A DNA stretch of 64,000 nt, taken from contig JAJZTH010000002.1 of assembly GCA_021849075.1 (NCBI GenBank), forward strand, positions 36,607 to 100,606, written 5' to 3'. Positions 25,705 through 35,305 of this stretch are shown here, one piece after another (the stretch's first letter is position 1; each line of letters starts with the position of its first letter). The notes under the pieces are model-generated. The model ran no database searches. It saw only the letters and a list, made by a program, of their open reading frames with translations, and had not been told where the DNA came from. The translations under genes were made by a program, and so were the position numbers. Source of the DNA: Pseudomonadota bacterium (lineage in GTDB: Bacteria; Pseudomonadota; Alphaproteobacteria; Sphingomonadales; Sphingomonadaceae).

Positions 25705-27108
25705 ATGATGCTTCGACGTCCCCTTGCCGCGCTGTTGATGGCCAGCGCCCCGCCGCTGGCGGCCCAACCCGCCGCCCCGCCGCCCGTTCCCCGTTCGGCT
25801 GGAACGCCCTATGCCGCACGGAACCTGCCTGATCGCATCATGCTGACGCCGGCCGCCGATCCGTCACGCGGCATGGCCGTCGCGTACCGCACGGACGCCG
25901 CCCAGACCTCGAGTGAGGCGCAGATCGCCATCTCCGTCGATGGTCCGACGCTGGAGGAAAAGGCCGCCACCGTCACAGGCCCGGCCGGCACGGCGAAGAA
26001 CAGCGCCAACGGCCCGGCCCTCTACCACCAGATCCGCTTCGACAATCTGACGCCCGACACCGTCTATGCTTATCGGCTGAAGGGCAGCGCGGGCTGGAGC
26101 GAGTGGTTGCAGTTCCGTACGGCATCGGTTGAGGCCAAGCCGTTCCGCTTCCTCTATCTGGGCGATATCCAGAATGGCATATTAACCTATGCCAGCCGCG
26201 TGATCCGTCAGGCGTTCCATGCCAATGGCGGGATCGAACTGGTCGCCCATGCCGGCGATCTGGCGGCGCAGCGCGACGACCTCGACCATGATGATGAATG
26301 GGGCGAATTCAATCAGGCGGCCGGTTACAACTGGTCCATCGTCCCGCAATTGCCTGCGACCGGCAATCATGAATATGTCGATGTGACACTGCCCAACGGC
26401 CAGAAAAGCCGTCAGCTTGGCCCCTATTTCCCGCTCCAGTTCGCGCTGCCCGACAATGGCGTGCCGGGCCTCAAGACGACCTATTATGTCGATTATCAGG
26501 GCGTGCGCTTCATCGTGCTGGACGGCACTTCGGCCATCGACCTTGGCACCATGACGCAGCAGACCCAATGGCTGGACGCCACCCTCGCATCCAGCAAGGC
26601 GAAATGGAATGTCGTGTTGTTCCACCAGCCCGTTTTCACCTGCGCCCGGCCGCAGGACACGGCGGAGGTGAAGGCCGCATGGAAGCCCGTCTTTGACAAG
26701 CGCAAGGTTGATCTGGTGCTTCAGGGCCATGACCATTGCTACAGCCGCTTGACCTCCGAAGCCGGACGCGAAGCCTCTGCCCAGGCGCGCAAGAATGGCG
26801 CAATTCAGGGACCGGTCTATCTGGTTTCGGTCACGGGCGCCAAAATGTACGGTCTCAACGACCGCGCCCGCACCCAGCCGGACAAGACGGCCGAAGCGAC
26901 CGAACTCTATCAGATCGTTGATGTAGACGGCGACCGGCTGAAATTCCGCACCTATACTGCGTCGGGCAAGCTCTATGACGGCTTCGACCTGCAAAAGCGG
27001 GCCGACGGCAATCACCTGACCGACACGAGCGAACCCACAATTGCGGTGCGCACCTGCACCGGAAATATCGGCCCGGACGGCGGCAAATGCATCGCACGCG
27101 GCAAGTGA
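25705..27108 (+). CDS. Purple-acid-phosphatase-like metallophosphoesterase
   Basis: This 467-residue exported protein has a signal peptide (cleaved near AAQ, residue 22), an N-terminal fibronectin-like domain (about 35-140), and a metallophosphatase domain. The metal motifs appear in order: GDIQ (D154), AGDL (D185), GNHE (N221, H222), an LFHQP motif, and GHDH (H342, H344). This plan is that of bacterial purple acid phosphatases, which remove phosphate from organic esters in the periplasm or outside the cell. The ATG at 25705 follows an AGGAG site 4-8 bases upstream. It lies between a TonB receptor and a phytase, which points to phytate use. Confidence 0.92.
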   Translation: MMLRRPLAALLMASAPPLAAQPAAPPPVPRSAGTPYAARNLPDRIMLTPAADPSRGMAVAYRTDAAQTSSEAQIAISVDGPTLEEKAATVTGPAGTAKNSANGPALYHQIRFDNLTPDTVYAYRLKGSAGWSEWLQFRTASVEAKPFRFLYLGDIQNGILTYASRVIRQAFHANGGIELVAHAGDLAAQRDDLDHDDEWGEFNQAAGYNWSIVPQLPATGNHEYVDVTLPNGQKSRQLGPYFPLQFALPDNGVPGLKTTYYVDYQGVRFIVLDGTSAIDLGTMTQQTQWLDATLASSKAKWNVVLFHQPVFTCARPQDTAEVKAAWKPVFDKRKVDLVLQGHDHCYSRLTSEAGREASAQARKNGAIQGPVYLVSVTGAKMYGLNDRARTQPDKTAEATELYQIVDVDGDRLKFRTYTASGKLYDGFDLQKRADGNHLTDTSEPTIAVRTCTGNIGPDGGKCIARGK

Positions 27109-27119
27109 GGATGACCAAG

Positions 27120-28190
27120 ATGAAGCATTTTGCCATTCCGCTGGCCAGCCTGCTCGCGCTGGCCGCCTGCACCACTGCCGAAAAGGAAGTGCCTGTCGCC
27201 ATCCGCATCGCCAATGCGACGCCGGCCGTGACCGTCACCGCGCGCGGCGAAACCACGCCCGTCGGCACCCCCAATGCCGATGCGGCCGACGATCCGGCGA
27301 TCTGGCGCAATGCCGTCAACCCGACCGCCAGCCTGATCGTGGGCACCGACAAGAAGGCCGGGCTTTACGTCTATGGTCTTGATGGCAAGACCCGCGACTT
27401 TCTGGATGCGGGCCGGGTCAATAATGTCGACCTGCGCGATGGCGTGGCGATCGGCGGTCAGAGCGGCATTCTGGTCGTCGCGTCCGACCGCAATGATGTG
27501 GCGAACGCAAAGCTGGCGCTGTTTCGTCTCGACAGTGCGACAGCGAAAGTGACAGCTCTGGGCAAGGTCGATGCCGGCGCGGGTGAAGCCTATGGCGTCT
27601 GCATGTATAAGGCCCCGGAAGCGACCTACGCCTTCATCGTTTTGAAGGACGGCACCATTCATCAGGTCGCGCTCGATGCATCGGGCGCGACGCCGACCGG
27701 CCGGATCGTGCGCACGATGAAGCTGGGCACCCAGTCGGAAGGCTGCGCCGTCGATGACCGCACCGGCATCCTCTATGTCGCGGAGGAAGATGTCGGCCTG
27801 TGGCGGTTTGACGCGCGCGCGACCGGATCTACCACCCCCACCAAAATCGCGGTGGCGGATGGCAAGAATCTGGTGATGGACGCTGAAGGTGTCGCAATCG
27901 CGCCCATCGGCGAGAAAGACGGCTATGTCCTCGTCTCGTCGCAAGGCGACAATGCCTATGTCGTCTATAATATGCGCGACGACTCCTATGTCGGCCGCTT
28001 CCGCGTGGTCGACGGCGCGATTGGCGGATCGGAAGAAACCGACGGCATAGAGCTGATGCTGGGCGATTTCGGTCCGGCCTGGCCCGGCGGGCTGTTCATC
28101 GCGCAGGATGGCCATAATGCGGCGGCGGCGCAGAATTTCAAGCTGGTCGCCTGGGATGACATCGTCAGGGCGCTCGGCCTGCCGCTCTAA
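27120..28190 (+). CDS. Beta-propeller phytase (3-phytase) lipoprotein
   Basis: This 356-residue protein starts MKHFAIPLASLLALAAC, a lipoprotein signal with lipobox LAAC and acylated C17, so it is membrane-anchored. The rest matches beta-propeller phytases: DADAADDPAIW-like Ca-site motif (here NADAADDPAIWRNAVNP), GTDKKAGLYVYGLDGK, EGCAVDDRTGILYVAEED, EGVAIAP and GLFIAQDG. These enzymes need calcium and release phosphate from phytate. ATG 27120 was chosen over 27111 because a GTGAGG site lies 9 bases upstream. The phosphatase gene ends 11 bases earlier, so the two are one operon. Confidence 0.93.
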   Translation: MKHFAIPLASLLALAACTTAEKEVPVAIRIANATPAVTVTARGETTPVGTPNADAADDPAIWRNAVNPTASLIVGTDKKAGLYVYGLDGKTRDFLDAGRVNNVDLRDGVAIGGQSGILVVASDRNDVANAKLALFRLDSATAKVTALGKVDAGAGEAYGVCMYKAPEATYAFIVLKDGTIHQVALDASGATPTGRIVRTMKLGTQSEGCAVDDRTGILYVAEEDVGLWRFDARATGSTTPTKIAVADGKNLVMDAEGVAIAPIGEKDGYVLVSSQGDNAYVVYNMRDDSYVGRFRVVDGAIGGSEETDGIELMLGDFGPAWPGGLFIAQDGHNAAAAQNFKLVAWDDIVRALGLPL

Positions 28191-28269
28191 AGGCGTCCCT
28201 TTCGACCAAGGATCGATTGCGCTCTCCCCGTCTGCGGGCGACAAGGCTGGAAACAGTCCGGGAGAGCGC

Positions 28270-29583
28270 ATGACCATCCAGCACCTCTATGACGCCCGCA
28301 GGATGACGGCGGATCAGGCCGTCGCCCTGATCCCCGACGGCGCAAAGATCGCCACCGGCCTTGCCGTCAGCTTTCCACCTGCGCTGGCCGCCGCTCTGGC
28401 GGATCGGGTCCGTTCTGGCGGACTGCGCAACGCCAGCATCTACACCATGCTGCCGCCCGCCGCACTGGCTGCGCCGATCCTCTCCCCCGACCTTGCCGAC
28501 CGCATAAGGCAGATCAGCCTGTTCCATGGCGGCATCGAACGCGCAGCCGATGCGGCGCGGGGCGACGGCCCACGCATCGATCTGCTGCCGGTCCAGTTTC
28601 ACCAGATACCCCGCACGCTGACCGATCATATCGGTGTCGACAGCTTCATCACCACCGTCTCGCCGATGGACGCCAATGGCTGTTTCAGCCTGGGCACGGA
28701 CGCCGATTATGCGCTGGCCGTCGCACGCAGCGGGGCCGGGCTGATCGTGGAGGTGAATCCGGCCATGCCCTATGTCCATGGCGACTGCATGATCCATGTG
28801 TCGGACGTCACGGCGCTCATCGAAAATCATGTTCCGCTCTGTCAGGTGCCCGCGCTGCCCCGCAACGCCACCGACGATGCGATCGGGGCGATCATCGCGG
28901 ACATGGTGGAGGATGGCGCCTGTCTGCAAATGGGCATTGGCGCCGTGCCTGACGCGGTTTGCGCCGCGCTGATGGACCACCGGCATCTGGGCATTCACAC
29001 CGAATTACTGACCCCCGGCCTCGTCAGCCTGATACAGGCCGGTGTGGTCGACAACAGCGCAAAGGCGCTGCATCCGGGGCAGTCGGTCTTCACCTTTGCG
29101 ATGGGGGACCAGCCGCTCTATGATTTCATCCACGACAATCCCGCCGTCGCCGCCCATCCTGTCGACTATGTGAATGCGCCGCATATCATCGCGCAGAATG
29201 ACCGGGTGCTGTCCGTCAACGCGACGATTCAGATGGACCTGAGCGGGGCCTGCAATTCGGAACATATGAACGGTCGCCAATATAGCGGCACCGGCGGGCA
29301 GCTGGATTTCGTGCGCGGCGCTTATGCGTCGAAAGGCGGCCGGTCGATCATCGCCTGCCATTCCACGGCGGCGAAGGGGACGGTGTCGCGCATCGTCCCC
29401 TGGCTCGACGGGCCGGTGACGACCCCGCGCACCGACACGCATATCGTCGTCACCGAATTTGGCTGGGCCGACATGAAGGGCAAATCGCTGGCCGAACGCG
29501 CCCGCGCTCTCATCGCCATCGCCCATCCCGATTTTCGCGAAGGGCTGGAGCGCGCCGCCCATGAACGGCGCATAATGGTGTGA
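28270..29583 (+). CDS. Acetyl-CoA hydrolase/transferase family protein
   Basis: This 437-residue protein belongs to the acetyl-CoA hydrolase/4-hydroxybutyrate CoA-transferase family. Marks include MGIGAVPDAV (glycine-rich, near residue 222), a C-terminal YSGTGGQLDFVRGA block that binds CoA, and TEFGWADMKGKSLAERARALI near the end. It moves CoA between short acids such as acetate and a donor thioester, or hydrolyses the thioester; which acid cannot be told. It starts with ATG 28270 after GGGAGAG, 80 bases after the phytase, and may be a separate unit. It converges with the aminopeptidase gene over a terminator. Confidence 0.92.
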   Translation: MTIQHLYDARRMTADQAVALIPDGAKIATGLAVSFPPALAAALADRVRSGGLRNASIYTMLPPAALAAPILSPDLADRIRQISLFHGGIERAADAARGDGPRIDLLPVQFHQIPRTLTDHIGVDSFITTVSPMDANGCFSLGTDADYALAVARSGAGLIVEVNPAMPYVHGDCMIHVSDVTALIENHVPLCQVPALPRNATDDAIGAIIADMVEDGACLQMGIGAVPDAVCAALMDHRHLGIHTELLTPGLVSLIQAGVVDNSAKALHPGQSVFTFAMGDQPLYDFIHDNPAVAAHPVDYVNAPHIIAQNDRVLSVNATIQMDLSGACNSEHMNGRQYSGTGGQLDFVRGAYASKGGRSIIACHSTAAKGTVSRIVPWLDGPVTTPRTDTHIVVTEFGWADMKGKSLAERARALIAIAHPDFREGLERAAHERRIMV

Positions 29584-29586
29584 ATG

Positions 29587-29616
29587 AAAAAGGGCGGCGG
29601 ATCGCGCCGCCGCCCT
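29587..29616 (-). terminator. Terminator for the aminopeptidase gene
   Basis: AGGGCGGCGG (29591-29600) and CCGCCGCCCT (29607-29616) form a perfect 10-bp stem with a 6-base loop. Read on the minus strand, the stem is followed by a T run (29587-29590), just after the stop of the aminopeptidase gene. It sits between two converging genes. Confidence 0.85.
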
Positions 29617-29622
29617 CTATTC

Positions 29623-32274
29623 TCACTTCTTGGCCGCGAACCAGGCTGCGGTCGGCGCTTTCAGCCGGTTGCGGGTTTCGATCCGCGTCTTGATCGCGGC
29701 GATGGAGCGATCCACCACCTTGCGCGATTCAGGCGTCAGATATTGGGTGGCATAGGTGTCCAGCTTCGTCACCATCGCCGGATCAGCCGATCCGCCGCCG
29801 AGTCTTGCAAGCGCCTGGCTGCGCGCCGATACGTCGATCAGCGCCTCATATTGCGCCTTGTGTGCCAGCACATAATCGACCGCCTGCATCGGATGGGCCG
29901 CGCCCACCTGACCGATGATCGCCGCGCTGGTGGTCTTGCCCGGCTCGTCGGTCAGGGCAAGGTCCAGCGCCTGCGCACCCAATTTCTCGTCCTTCGCCCG
30001 GCCCAGCAGCGCATAAAGCGTGCTCTTGTCCAGATCGCTCTGCGCGCCCTTGGCCATCACGCGCAACTGGTCCCAGGTCGCCTGATCGGCGTTCTGCGCG
30101 ATGATGCCCAGCCACACATTGCGCAGCGGCCCGTCCAGCGCGGCCGGGTTGGTCGCCAGCGCGGCAAAGCGCTTGTTGGCTTCGGCCACCACCGCCTTGT
30201 CGCCCATGCTGCCCAGCGTCGACACCAGGCTGGTGCGCAGCACCGGCACCTGCGCGCCTTCACCGGCCTTGGCGTCATAACCGATCGCGGCCAGCGCCGG
30301 GGTCAGCTTGCGCGCAGCATAGGCGGCAATCTTCGCCTGCGCGGCGGCATCGCCCTCCATCAGGTCATAGCTGCTTTTCAGATAGGGGGGCACTTCGGCC
30401 AGCACGGCCGGGCTGCCACTGGCCGGCACCGCGTCGATCAGGTCCAGCGCCAGCCCGACCGGCTGATATCCGCCCAGCGCCAGCTGGAAATTATCCGCCA
30501 TCAGGCCGGTCTGGTCCATGCTGGACAGCTGGCCAAAGCCCTTGGCCAGCGCCTTCATATTCTCGGCCGGATAGAGCGAGCGATAATAGCCCGTCTGGCC
30601 CGCATTGATGACATAGGCGCCGCAGCCCGGCAGCGTCAGCTGGCCCTTGCCGCCCGACAGGATCAGGCGCTGGGCCTGCCCACCCAGCACCTGCGCCTTG
30701 ACCGGCACATTCCAGCTGAGCGGCGTCTTGTCCTTGGCGTCGCGGCTGAACTCGCCCTGGCTCAGCGTCAGCAGCGTGTTGCCGCCCTGGCATTGCGCGC
30801 TGTCCACCTTGACCAGCGGGATGCCCGGCTGGCTGGTGAAATCATGGGCGATGCTGACCAGACCCGTCGCGCCAGCCCCCTCGACCGCCTTCCACAGGTC
30901 GTCGGTCACGGTGTTGCCGTAGGCATGGGCCTTCATATAGGACTGGATGCCGGCCTTCCACGCATCCTCGCCGGCATAGCCTTCCAGCATGGTGATGACC
31001 GCTTCACCCTTTTGATAGGTGATCGCGTCGAACGCCTGATTGACCTCATCCACCGTATGGATCTTCTGCACGACCGGATGGGTGGTCTTAAGCGCATCCA
31101 GGCTCATCGCCCGCTCGCGCCCGTCGACGCGCGACAGCAGGGCTTCCCAATCGGGGTTCAGCTTGTCCGTCACCTTGGTCGCCATCCAGCTGGCGAAGCC
31201 TTCGTTCAGCCACAGATCGTCCCACCAGGCCATGGTGACGAGATCGCCGAACCACTGATGCGCCATTTCATGCGCCGCGACTTCAAAGATGGTGCGCTTG
31301 GTTTCTTCCGACGTGAAGCGTGGATCGACCAGCAAAGTGCGTTCGAAGGTGAAGATCGCACCCCAATTCTCCATCGCGCTGAAGAACTGGCTCTGTCCCG
31401 GGCCTGCGACATTGTCGAGCTTGGGCAGGGGGAAGGGCACGCCGAAATAATCATTATAATAGGGCAGGATGTCCGCCGACGCATCGAGCGCCAGCTGCGC
31501 CTTGCCGGTATTGCCCTTGCCGGTGATGACGCCGACTTCGGTATTGCCGGCCATCTTGGTGGCGCGGTCCAGTTCGCCCAGGCCAAAGAACAGCAGGTAG
31601 GAGGACATTTTTGGGGACGTGCCGAACGTCACCAGCTTCTTGGCCCCGCCAATGTCCTTGCTCGACTTGACCGGCATGTTGCCGACCGCCAGCTGGTCCG
31701 CCGGGACGATCGCCGACAGGTCGAACGTCGCCTTGTAGCTCGGCTCGTCAAAGCTCGGCACGAAGCGGCGGGCGTCGGGCGCTTCGAACTGGGTGAAGAG
31801 CGCGCGCTTGGCCGCGCCCGCATTGTCGGTATAGTCGAGCGCGAACAGGCCGTTCGCCTGCTGGTTGATGATGCCGGCATAGGCGATGGACAGCGTGTAG
31901 CTGCCGGGCTGAACCGGCTTGCCGAAATCGAACGTAACGGTCTGGGCGTTGGCATCGACCTTCGCCGTGCCGGTGATCGCCTTGCCCTTCGCAGGGGTCA
32001 GCGTGACGGATGCAATGCTCAGGTCGGCCGCATTCAGCACCAGAGCGGGCAGGGCGTTCGCGACGGTGACGTCGATCGCCACCTTGCCGGTGAATGTGAG
32101 GTTCGCTGCATCGGGCGTCACTTCGATCGCATAATGGCTGGGCGCCGCGCCGCGCGGCAACTGGGTGGTGACGCCGGCAGCGGGACCGGCGGGCGCGGTC
32201 TGGGCCAGCGCAGGCGCGGCCAATGCGACCGGGGCGGCCGCGATCAGCAGCGGCAGGATATTCTTGAGCGACAT
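29623..32274 (-). CDS. Exported M1-family aminopeptidase
   Basis: This 883-residue zinc peptidase has a signal peptide (MSLKNILPLLIAAAPVALAAPALAQ), so it is periplasmic or secreted. The M1 motifs are SAMENWGAIF (exopeptidase motif) and HEMAHQW with a glutamate 19 residues on in LWLNEGFASW. The C-terminal ~350 residues are the helical ERAP1-like domain of larger M1 enzymes. It removes N-terminal residues from peptides. ATG 32274 places the signal peptide at the N-terminus. The gene stands alone on the minus strand, with a terminator after it. Confidence 0.95.
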   Translation of the reverse strand: MSLKNILPLLIAAAPVALAAPALAQTAPAGPAAGVTTQLPRGAAPSHYAIEVTPDAANLTFTGKVAIDVTVANALPALVLNAADLSIASVTLTPAKGKAITGTAKVDANAQTVTFDFGKPVQPGSYTLSIAYAGIINQQANGLFALDYTDNAGAAKRALFTQFEAPDARRFVPSFDEPSYKATFDLSAIVPADQLAVGNMPVKSSKDIGGAKKLVTFGTSPKMSSYLLFFGLGELDRATKMAGNTEVGVITGKGNTGKAQLALDASADILPYYNDYFGVPFPLPKLDNVAGPGQSQFFSAMENWGAIFTFERTLLVDPRFTSEETKRTIFEVAAHEMAHQWFGDLVTMAWWDDLWLNEGFASWMATKVTDKLNPDWEALLSRVDGRERAMSLDALKTTHPVVQKIHTVDEVNQAFDAITYQKGEAVITMLEGYAGEDAWKAGIQSYMKAHAYGNTVTDDLWKAVEGAGATGLVSIAHDFTSQPGIPLVKVDSAQCQGGNTLLTLSQGEFSRDAKDKTPLSWNVPVKAQVLGGQAQRLILSGGKGQLTLPGCGAYVINAGQTGYYRSLYPAENMKALAKGFGQLSSMDQTGLMADNFQLALGGYQPVGLALDLIDAVPASGSPAVLAEVPPYLKSSYDLMEGDAAAQAKIAAYAARKLTPALAAIGYDAKAGEGAQVPVLRTSLVSTLGSMGDKAVVAEANKRFAALATNPAALDGPLRNVWLGIIAQNADQATWDQLRVMAKGAQSDLDKSTLYALLGRAKDEKLGAQALDLALTDEPGKTTSAAIIGQVGAAHPMQAVDYVLAHKAQYEALIDVSARSQALARLGGGSADPAMVTKLDTYATQYLTPESRKVVDRSIAAIKTRIETRNRLKAPTAAWFAAKK

Positions 32275-32453
32275 AGGATTTCAGACTCCGACACGTCTTG
32301 CAGAGCGCGATGAGATAGTGTCACGCGCAGCGATGAACGCCGGATCGCCCCTTTGGCTGCACGGGTCAAGTGAACTATCCGCAAGAAAATGTCGTTGGTC
32401 GAAGCCCGTTGCGCGTTCGTCCAACAAAGAGCGATGCTGAAATCATATAGCTT

Positions 32454-32554
32454 CCGTCACCCCGGACCTGATCCGGGGTCCCGCTTCTTATTTTACGCCG
32501 TTCGCGCATAAAAAAGCGGGATGCCGGGTCAGGCCCGCATGAGCGGAATGACGA
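32454..32554. repeat. Sphingomonad palindromic intergenic element
   Basis: A 101-bp imperfect palindrome spans most of the gap between the aminopeptidase start and queF. CGTCAC at the left edge matches TGACG at the right; AAGCGGGA in the right arm matches TCCCGCTT in the left. The left arm also has its own hairpin, CCCCGGA (32460-32466) with TCCGGGG (32472-32478). Elements of this form, with GTCACCCCGG...CCGGGGTGAC ends, recur between genes in sphingomonad genomes. The remaining bases of 32275-32560 show nothing else that I can name. Confidence 0.75.
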
Positions 32555-32560
32555 GTGACC

Positions 32561-33022
32561 TCAGCCCCGGCCGCGATAGCCCGGCACATCCTGCGCGGGC
32601 AGCCACAGGCCGGCGGGCGGCGCATCGGATTGCCAGAAGACGTCGATCGGAATGCCGCCGCGCGGATACCAATAGCCGCCGATGCGCAGCCAGACCGGCT
32701 TCATCTCATCGAACAGGCGCTGGCCGATGCCCACCGTGCAATCCTCATGGAAGGCAGCATGGTTGCGGAACGCGCCCAGAAACAGCTTGAGCGATTTCGA
32801 TTCGACGATCGTTTCGCCCGGCGCATAATCGATCACCAGATGGGCGAAGTCGGGCTGGCCCGTCACCGGGCAGAGCGAGGTGAATTCGGGCGCGGTGAAG
32901 CGCACCAGATAGGGTTTGCCGGGACGGGGATTGGGCACATAGTCCAGCACGGCTTCTTCGGGAGAGGCGGGCAGGGCGCTGGTCTGGCCCAGATGCAGCG
33001 GTTGTGTGGGAAGGTCAGTCAT
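32561..33022 (-). CDS. queF: NADPH-dependent 7-cyano-7-deazaguanine reductase
   Basis: This 153-residue enzyme reduces preQ0 to preQ1 in queuosine synthesis. The family residues are seen: the cysteine nucleophile in [13 protein letters not shown], the QueF motif [14 protein letters not shown], and FHEDCT after it. The size fits the short single-domain form. ATG 33022 was chosen over an upstream in-frame start that adds an arginine-rich tail. No other queuosine genes are in the window, and I saw no preQ1 riboswitch upstream. Confidence 0.95.
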   Translation of the reverse strand: MTDLPTQPLHLGQTSALPASPEEAVLDYVPNPRPGKPYLVRFTAPEFTSLCPVTGQPDFAHLVIDYAPGETIVESKSLKLFLGAFRNHAAFHEDCTVGIGQRLFDEMKPVWLRIGGYWYPRGGIPIDVFWQSDAPPAGLWLPAQDVPGYRGRG

Positions 33023-33110
33023 GCCGCGCCGTCTACGCCATTGCACGGCTGATGTCAGCCTTTCGCATTGTTCACTTGCGGTTCAGCCATTCTTGTGCCT
33101 TGGCAGGGCC

Positions 33111-34388
33111 ATGGGGTTCCTTGTTCGTCCGTTGCTTTTCGCCGCGCCGCTGATGCTGGCTGCGCCTCTTCATGCCCAGCAGACGGAGACGCCGGCGACC
33201 GGCCTGCCGACCCCGCCCACAACCACTGCGCCAGCGCCCGATCCCAGCCGGCAGGGACCGGAACTCAACGTCTTTCGCGATCCGGTGACGCCGCGCGCGG
33301 CCCAGCCCGTCACGCCGCCAGTGGTCGTGCCTACTGTGACGCCGCCGGCGGCAACGGTTCAGCCCACGCCAAGGCAGACGACGCCGTCGCGCCCGGCTGC
33401 GGCGACCCGCACCACGCCCGCAGCGCCACGCCCGGCTGCGCCTGAAGCCCGCACGCCCGAAACCCGCACACCGCGCCCGGCGGAGCGCCCGGCCCCGGCG
33501 GCGACTCCGGCGGTCGCTCCGGCCGAAGCCGTCAATCAAAGCGCGCCCGCCGAGGCCGCACCCGCGCCCGCACCCGCCGCCAATGCGGTGCAGACGCCTG
33601 CGCCCGTCACGCCGCCTGCGCTGCCGCCCGCCCTGGCTCCAGCCGCCGAAGAAGGGTTAAGCCTGCCATGGATCATCGGCGGCGTGGTTGCGCTGGTCAT
33701 GCTGGCCGCCTTCCTGCTGCTGCGCCGTCGCCGCGCGCCCGCATCAGTGGTCGAAACCGCAGCGGCTCCGCGTCCCGCCCCCCAGCCGGCAAAGCCTGCG
33801 CCGGCCGAACCGGCGCCCCAGCCCGTCGCGCCGCCGCCGGTCGCGAAAGCCCCGGTTCCCGCGTCCGCCGATCGCCCGTGGATCGACATGAACATGGCCG
33901 TCAGCCAGGCGCGCTATTCGCTGATGGGCCTGACCGTGGCCTACAGCCTCATCCTGCACAATCGCGGCGACAAGCCGGCGCAGGACATCCTGATCCGCGG
34001 CATCATGGGCAATGCCGGCGCGGAGCAGGCGGCGTTGCTCCAGAGCTTCTTTGCCGGCGACGCTGGCCTGCCGTTGCACAGCGCGGTGTCGATCGCCCCG
34101 GGCGAAACGATCCAGCTGGGCGGCGAGCTGCGCCTGTCGCCCGATGAGATCGCACCGGTGACGATGGGCCAGCGCAGCCTGCTGATCCCGCTGGCCGCCT
34201 TCGACATGGCCTATCGCTGGGCGGCGCAGGGCGACGCGCTGGATCAGGGGCGCACCGCCCGCGCCTTCATCGTCGGGCAGGAACAGGAACCGCCGGCCGA
34301 ACGGCTCGCGCCGCTGCGTCTGGATCAGGGACCACGGCAATATCGCCGCCCGGCCGCCCGCGCAGCGGCGGAACTGACGCCGGCTTAA
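33111..34388 (+). CDS. Proline/alanine-rich membrane protein
   Basis: This 425-residue protein is not recognised by function. It has a signal peptide (residues 1-23, ending LHAQ), a long low-complexity proline/alanine/threonine linker (about 25-180), one membrane helix (WIIGGVVALVMLAAFLLL, about 184-201) followed by RRRR, and a second proline-rich linker. A folded domain of about 140 residues then starts at WIDMNMAVSQARYSLMGLTVAYSLILHNRG. The first linker would be periplasmic and the C-terminal domain cytoplasmic. The ATG 33111 gives a proper signal peptide. It diverges from queF. Confidence 0.8.
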   Translation: MGFLVRPLLFAAPLMLAAPLHAQQTETPATGLPTPPTTTAPAPDPSRQGPELNVFRDPVTPRAAQPVTPPVVVPTVTPPAATVQPTPRQTTPSRPAAATRTTPAAPRPAAPEARTPETRTPRPAERPAPAATPAVAPAEAVNQSAPAEAAPAPAPAANAVQTPAPVTPPALPPALAPAAEEGLSLPWIIGGVVALVMLAAFLLLRRRRAPASVVETAAAPRPAPQPAKPAPAEPAPQPVAPPPVAKAPVPASADRPWIDMNMAVSQARYSLMGLTVAYSLILHNRGDKPAQDILIRGIMGNAGAEQAALLQSFFAGDAGLPLHSAVSIAPGETIQLGGELRLSPDEIAPVTMGQRSLLIPLAAFDMAYRWAAQGDALDQGRTARAFIVGQEQEPPAERLAPLRLDQGPRQYRRPAARAAAELTPA

Positions 34389-34459
34389 CATAAGAGGCCC
34401 TTTTATCCCTTGCCGGCAGGCACTAAGACTCTGCCTGTAAAAGGGCCAAAGGGAGCCGC

Positions 34460-35305
34460 ATGACCATTTTCCTGTCCACCGCAGACCTCGCGGCCGAACT
34501 CGGTACGCCGACGCTGCGCATCCTCGACGCGACTCTGTTCCTGCCCGGCACCCCGCGCGACGCGCGCGCGGAATTTGAGGCCGCCCATATTCCCGGCGCG
34601 GCCTTCCTCGATCTCGATACGCTGGCCGATCCCGATGATCCCGCGCCGCACAGCTTGCCGACCGATGATTTCATGACCCAGCGGATGCAGGTGCTGGGCA
34701 TCGATGCCGACAGCCGCATCATCCTCTATGACAACAGCCCGATCCGCAGCGCCGCGCGCGCCTGGTGGATGATGCGCCTCTATGGCGTGGGGGCTTCGGC
34801 CGCGATCCTGGACGGCGGCCTGCCAAAATGGCTGGCGGAGGGGCGCGCGACGGAAAGCGGCGCGGTGACGCCTGCGCCTGGCGCCGCCATCGCCCGGATC
34901 GACCGGGCGCAGGTGCGCAGCAAGGCGGACATGCACGCCAATCTGGATAATGGCGCAGCCCAAGTGCTGGATGCGCGCGGCGCTGGCCGCTTCACCGGCA
35001 CGGAGGCGGAACCGCGCCCCGGCATGGCGTCGGGCCATATTCCCGGATCGCGCAACCTGCCTTATTCCGCCCTGTTCGCCGCCGACAACAGCATGAAATC
35101 GCCCGATGAACTGCGCGCGCTTTATGAAGAGGCGGGCATCGACCTCGGTCGCCCGGTCATCACCACCTGCGGCAGCGGCGTCACCGCCGCGATCCTGCTC
35201 GCGGGCCTCGAAACGCTCGGCAACCGCCATGTCAGCCTCTATGACGGCAGTTGGGCCGAATGGGGCCTTGATCCCGCGACCCCCAAGGCGACAGGCGCAG
35301 CATGA
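34460..35305 (+). CDS. sseA: 3-mercaptopyruvate sulfurtransferase
   Basis: This 281-residue protein has two rhodanese domains. The active-site cysteine C237 lies in CGSGVTA, the loop typical of 3-mercaptopyruvate sulfurtransferases (thiosulfate enzymes have CRKGVTA). Other marks are HIPGAAFLDLD near residue 42 and the GHIPGSRNLPYS block. It moves sulfur from mercaptopyruvate to thiols or cyanide. The ATG is preceded by AAAGGGAG. Its stop overlaps metC by ATGA, so the two sulfur-amino-acid genes are translated together. Confidence 0.94.
   Translation: MTIFLSTADLAAELGTPTLRILDATLFLPGTPRDARAEFEAAHIPGAAFLDLDTLADPDDPAPHSLPTDDFMTQRMQVLGIDADSRIILYDNSPIRSAARAWWMMRLYGVGASAAILDGGLPKWLAEGRATESGAVTPAPGAAIARIDRAQVRSKADMHANLDNGAAQVLDARGAGRFTGTEAEPRPGMASGHIPGSRNLPYSALFAADNSMKSPDELRALYEEAGIDLGRPVITTCGSGVTAAILLAGLETLGNRHVSLYDGSWAEWGLDPATPKATGAA

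Noticed and set aside
22757..25819. Very long open frames antisense to high-GC genes (also at 1855-4215, 5855-7168, 29584-32313 and 40441-43452)
   Set aside because: Each is a long antisense frame of a GC-rich gene with strong domain evidence on the other strand; none has a family motif.
33023..33110. preQ1 riboswitch upstream of queF
   Set aside because: The short upstream gap lacks the characteristic stem and A-rich tail.
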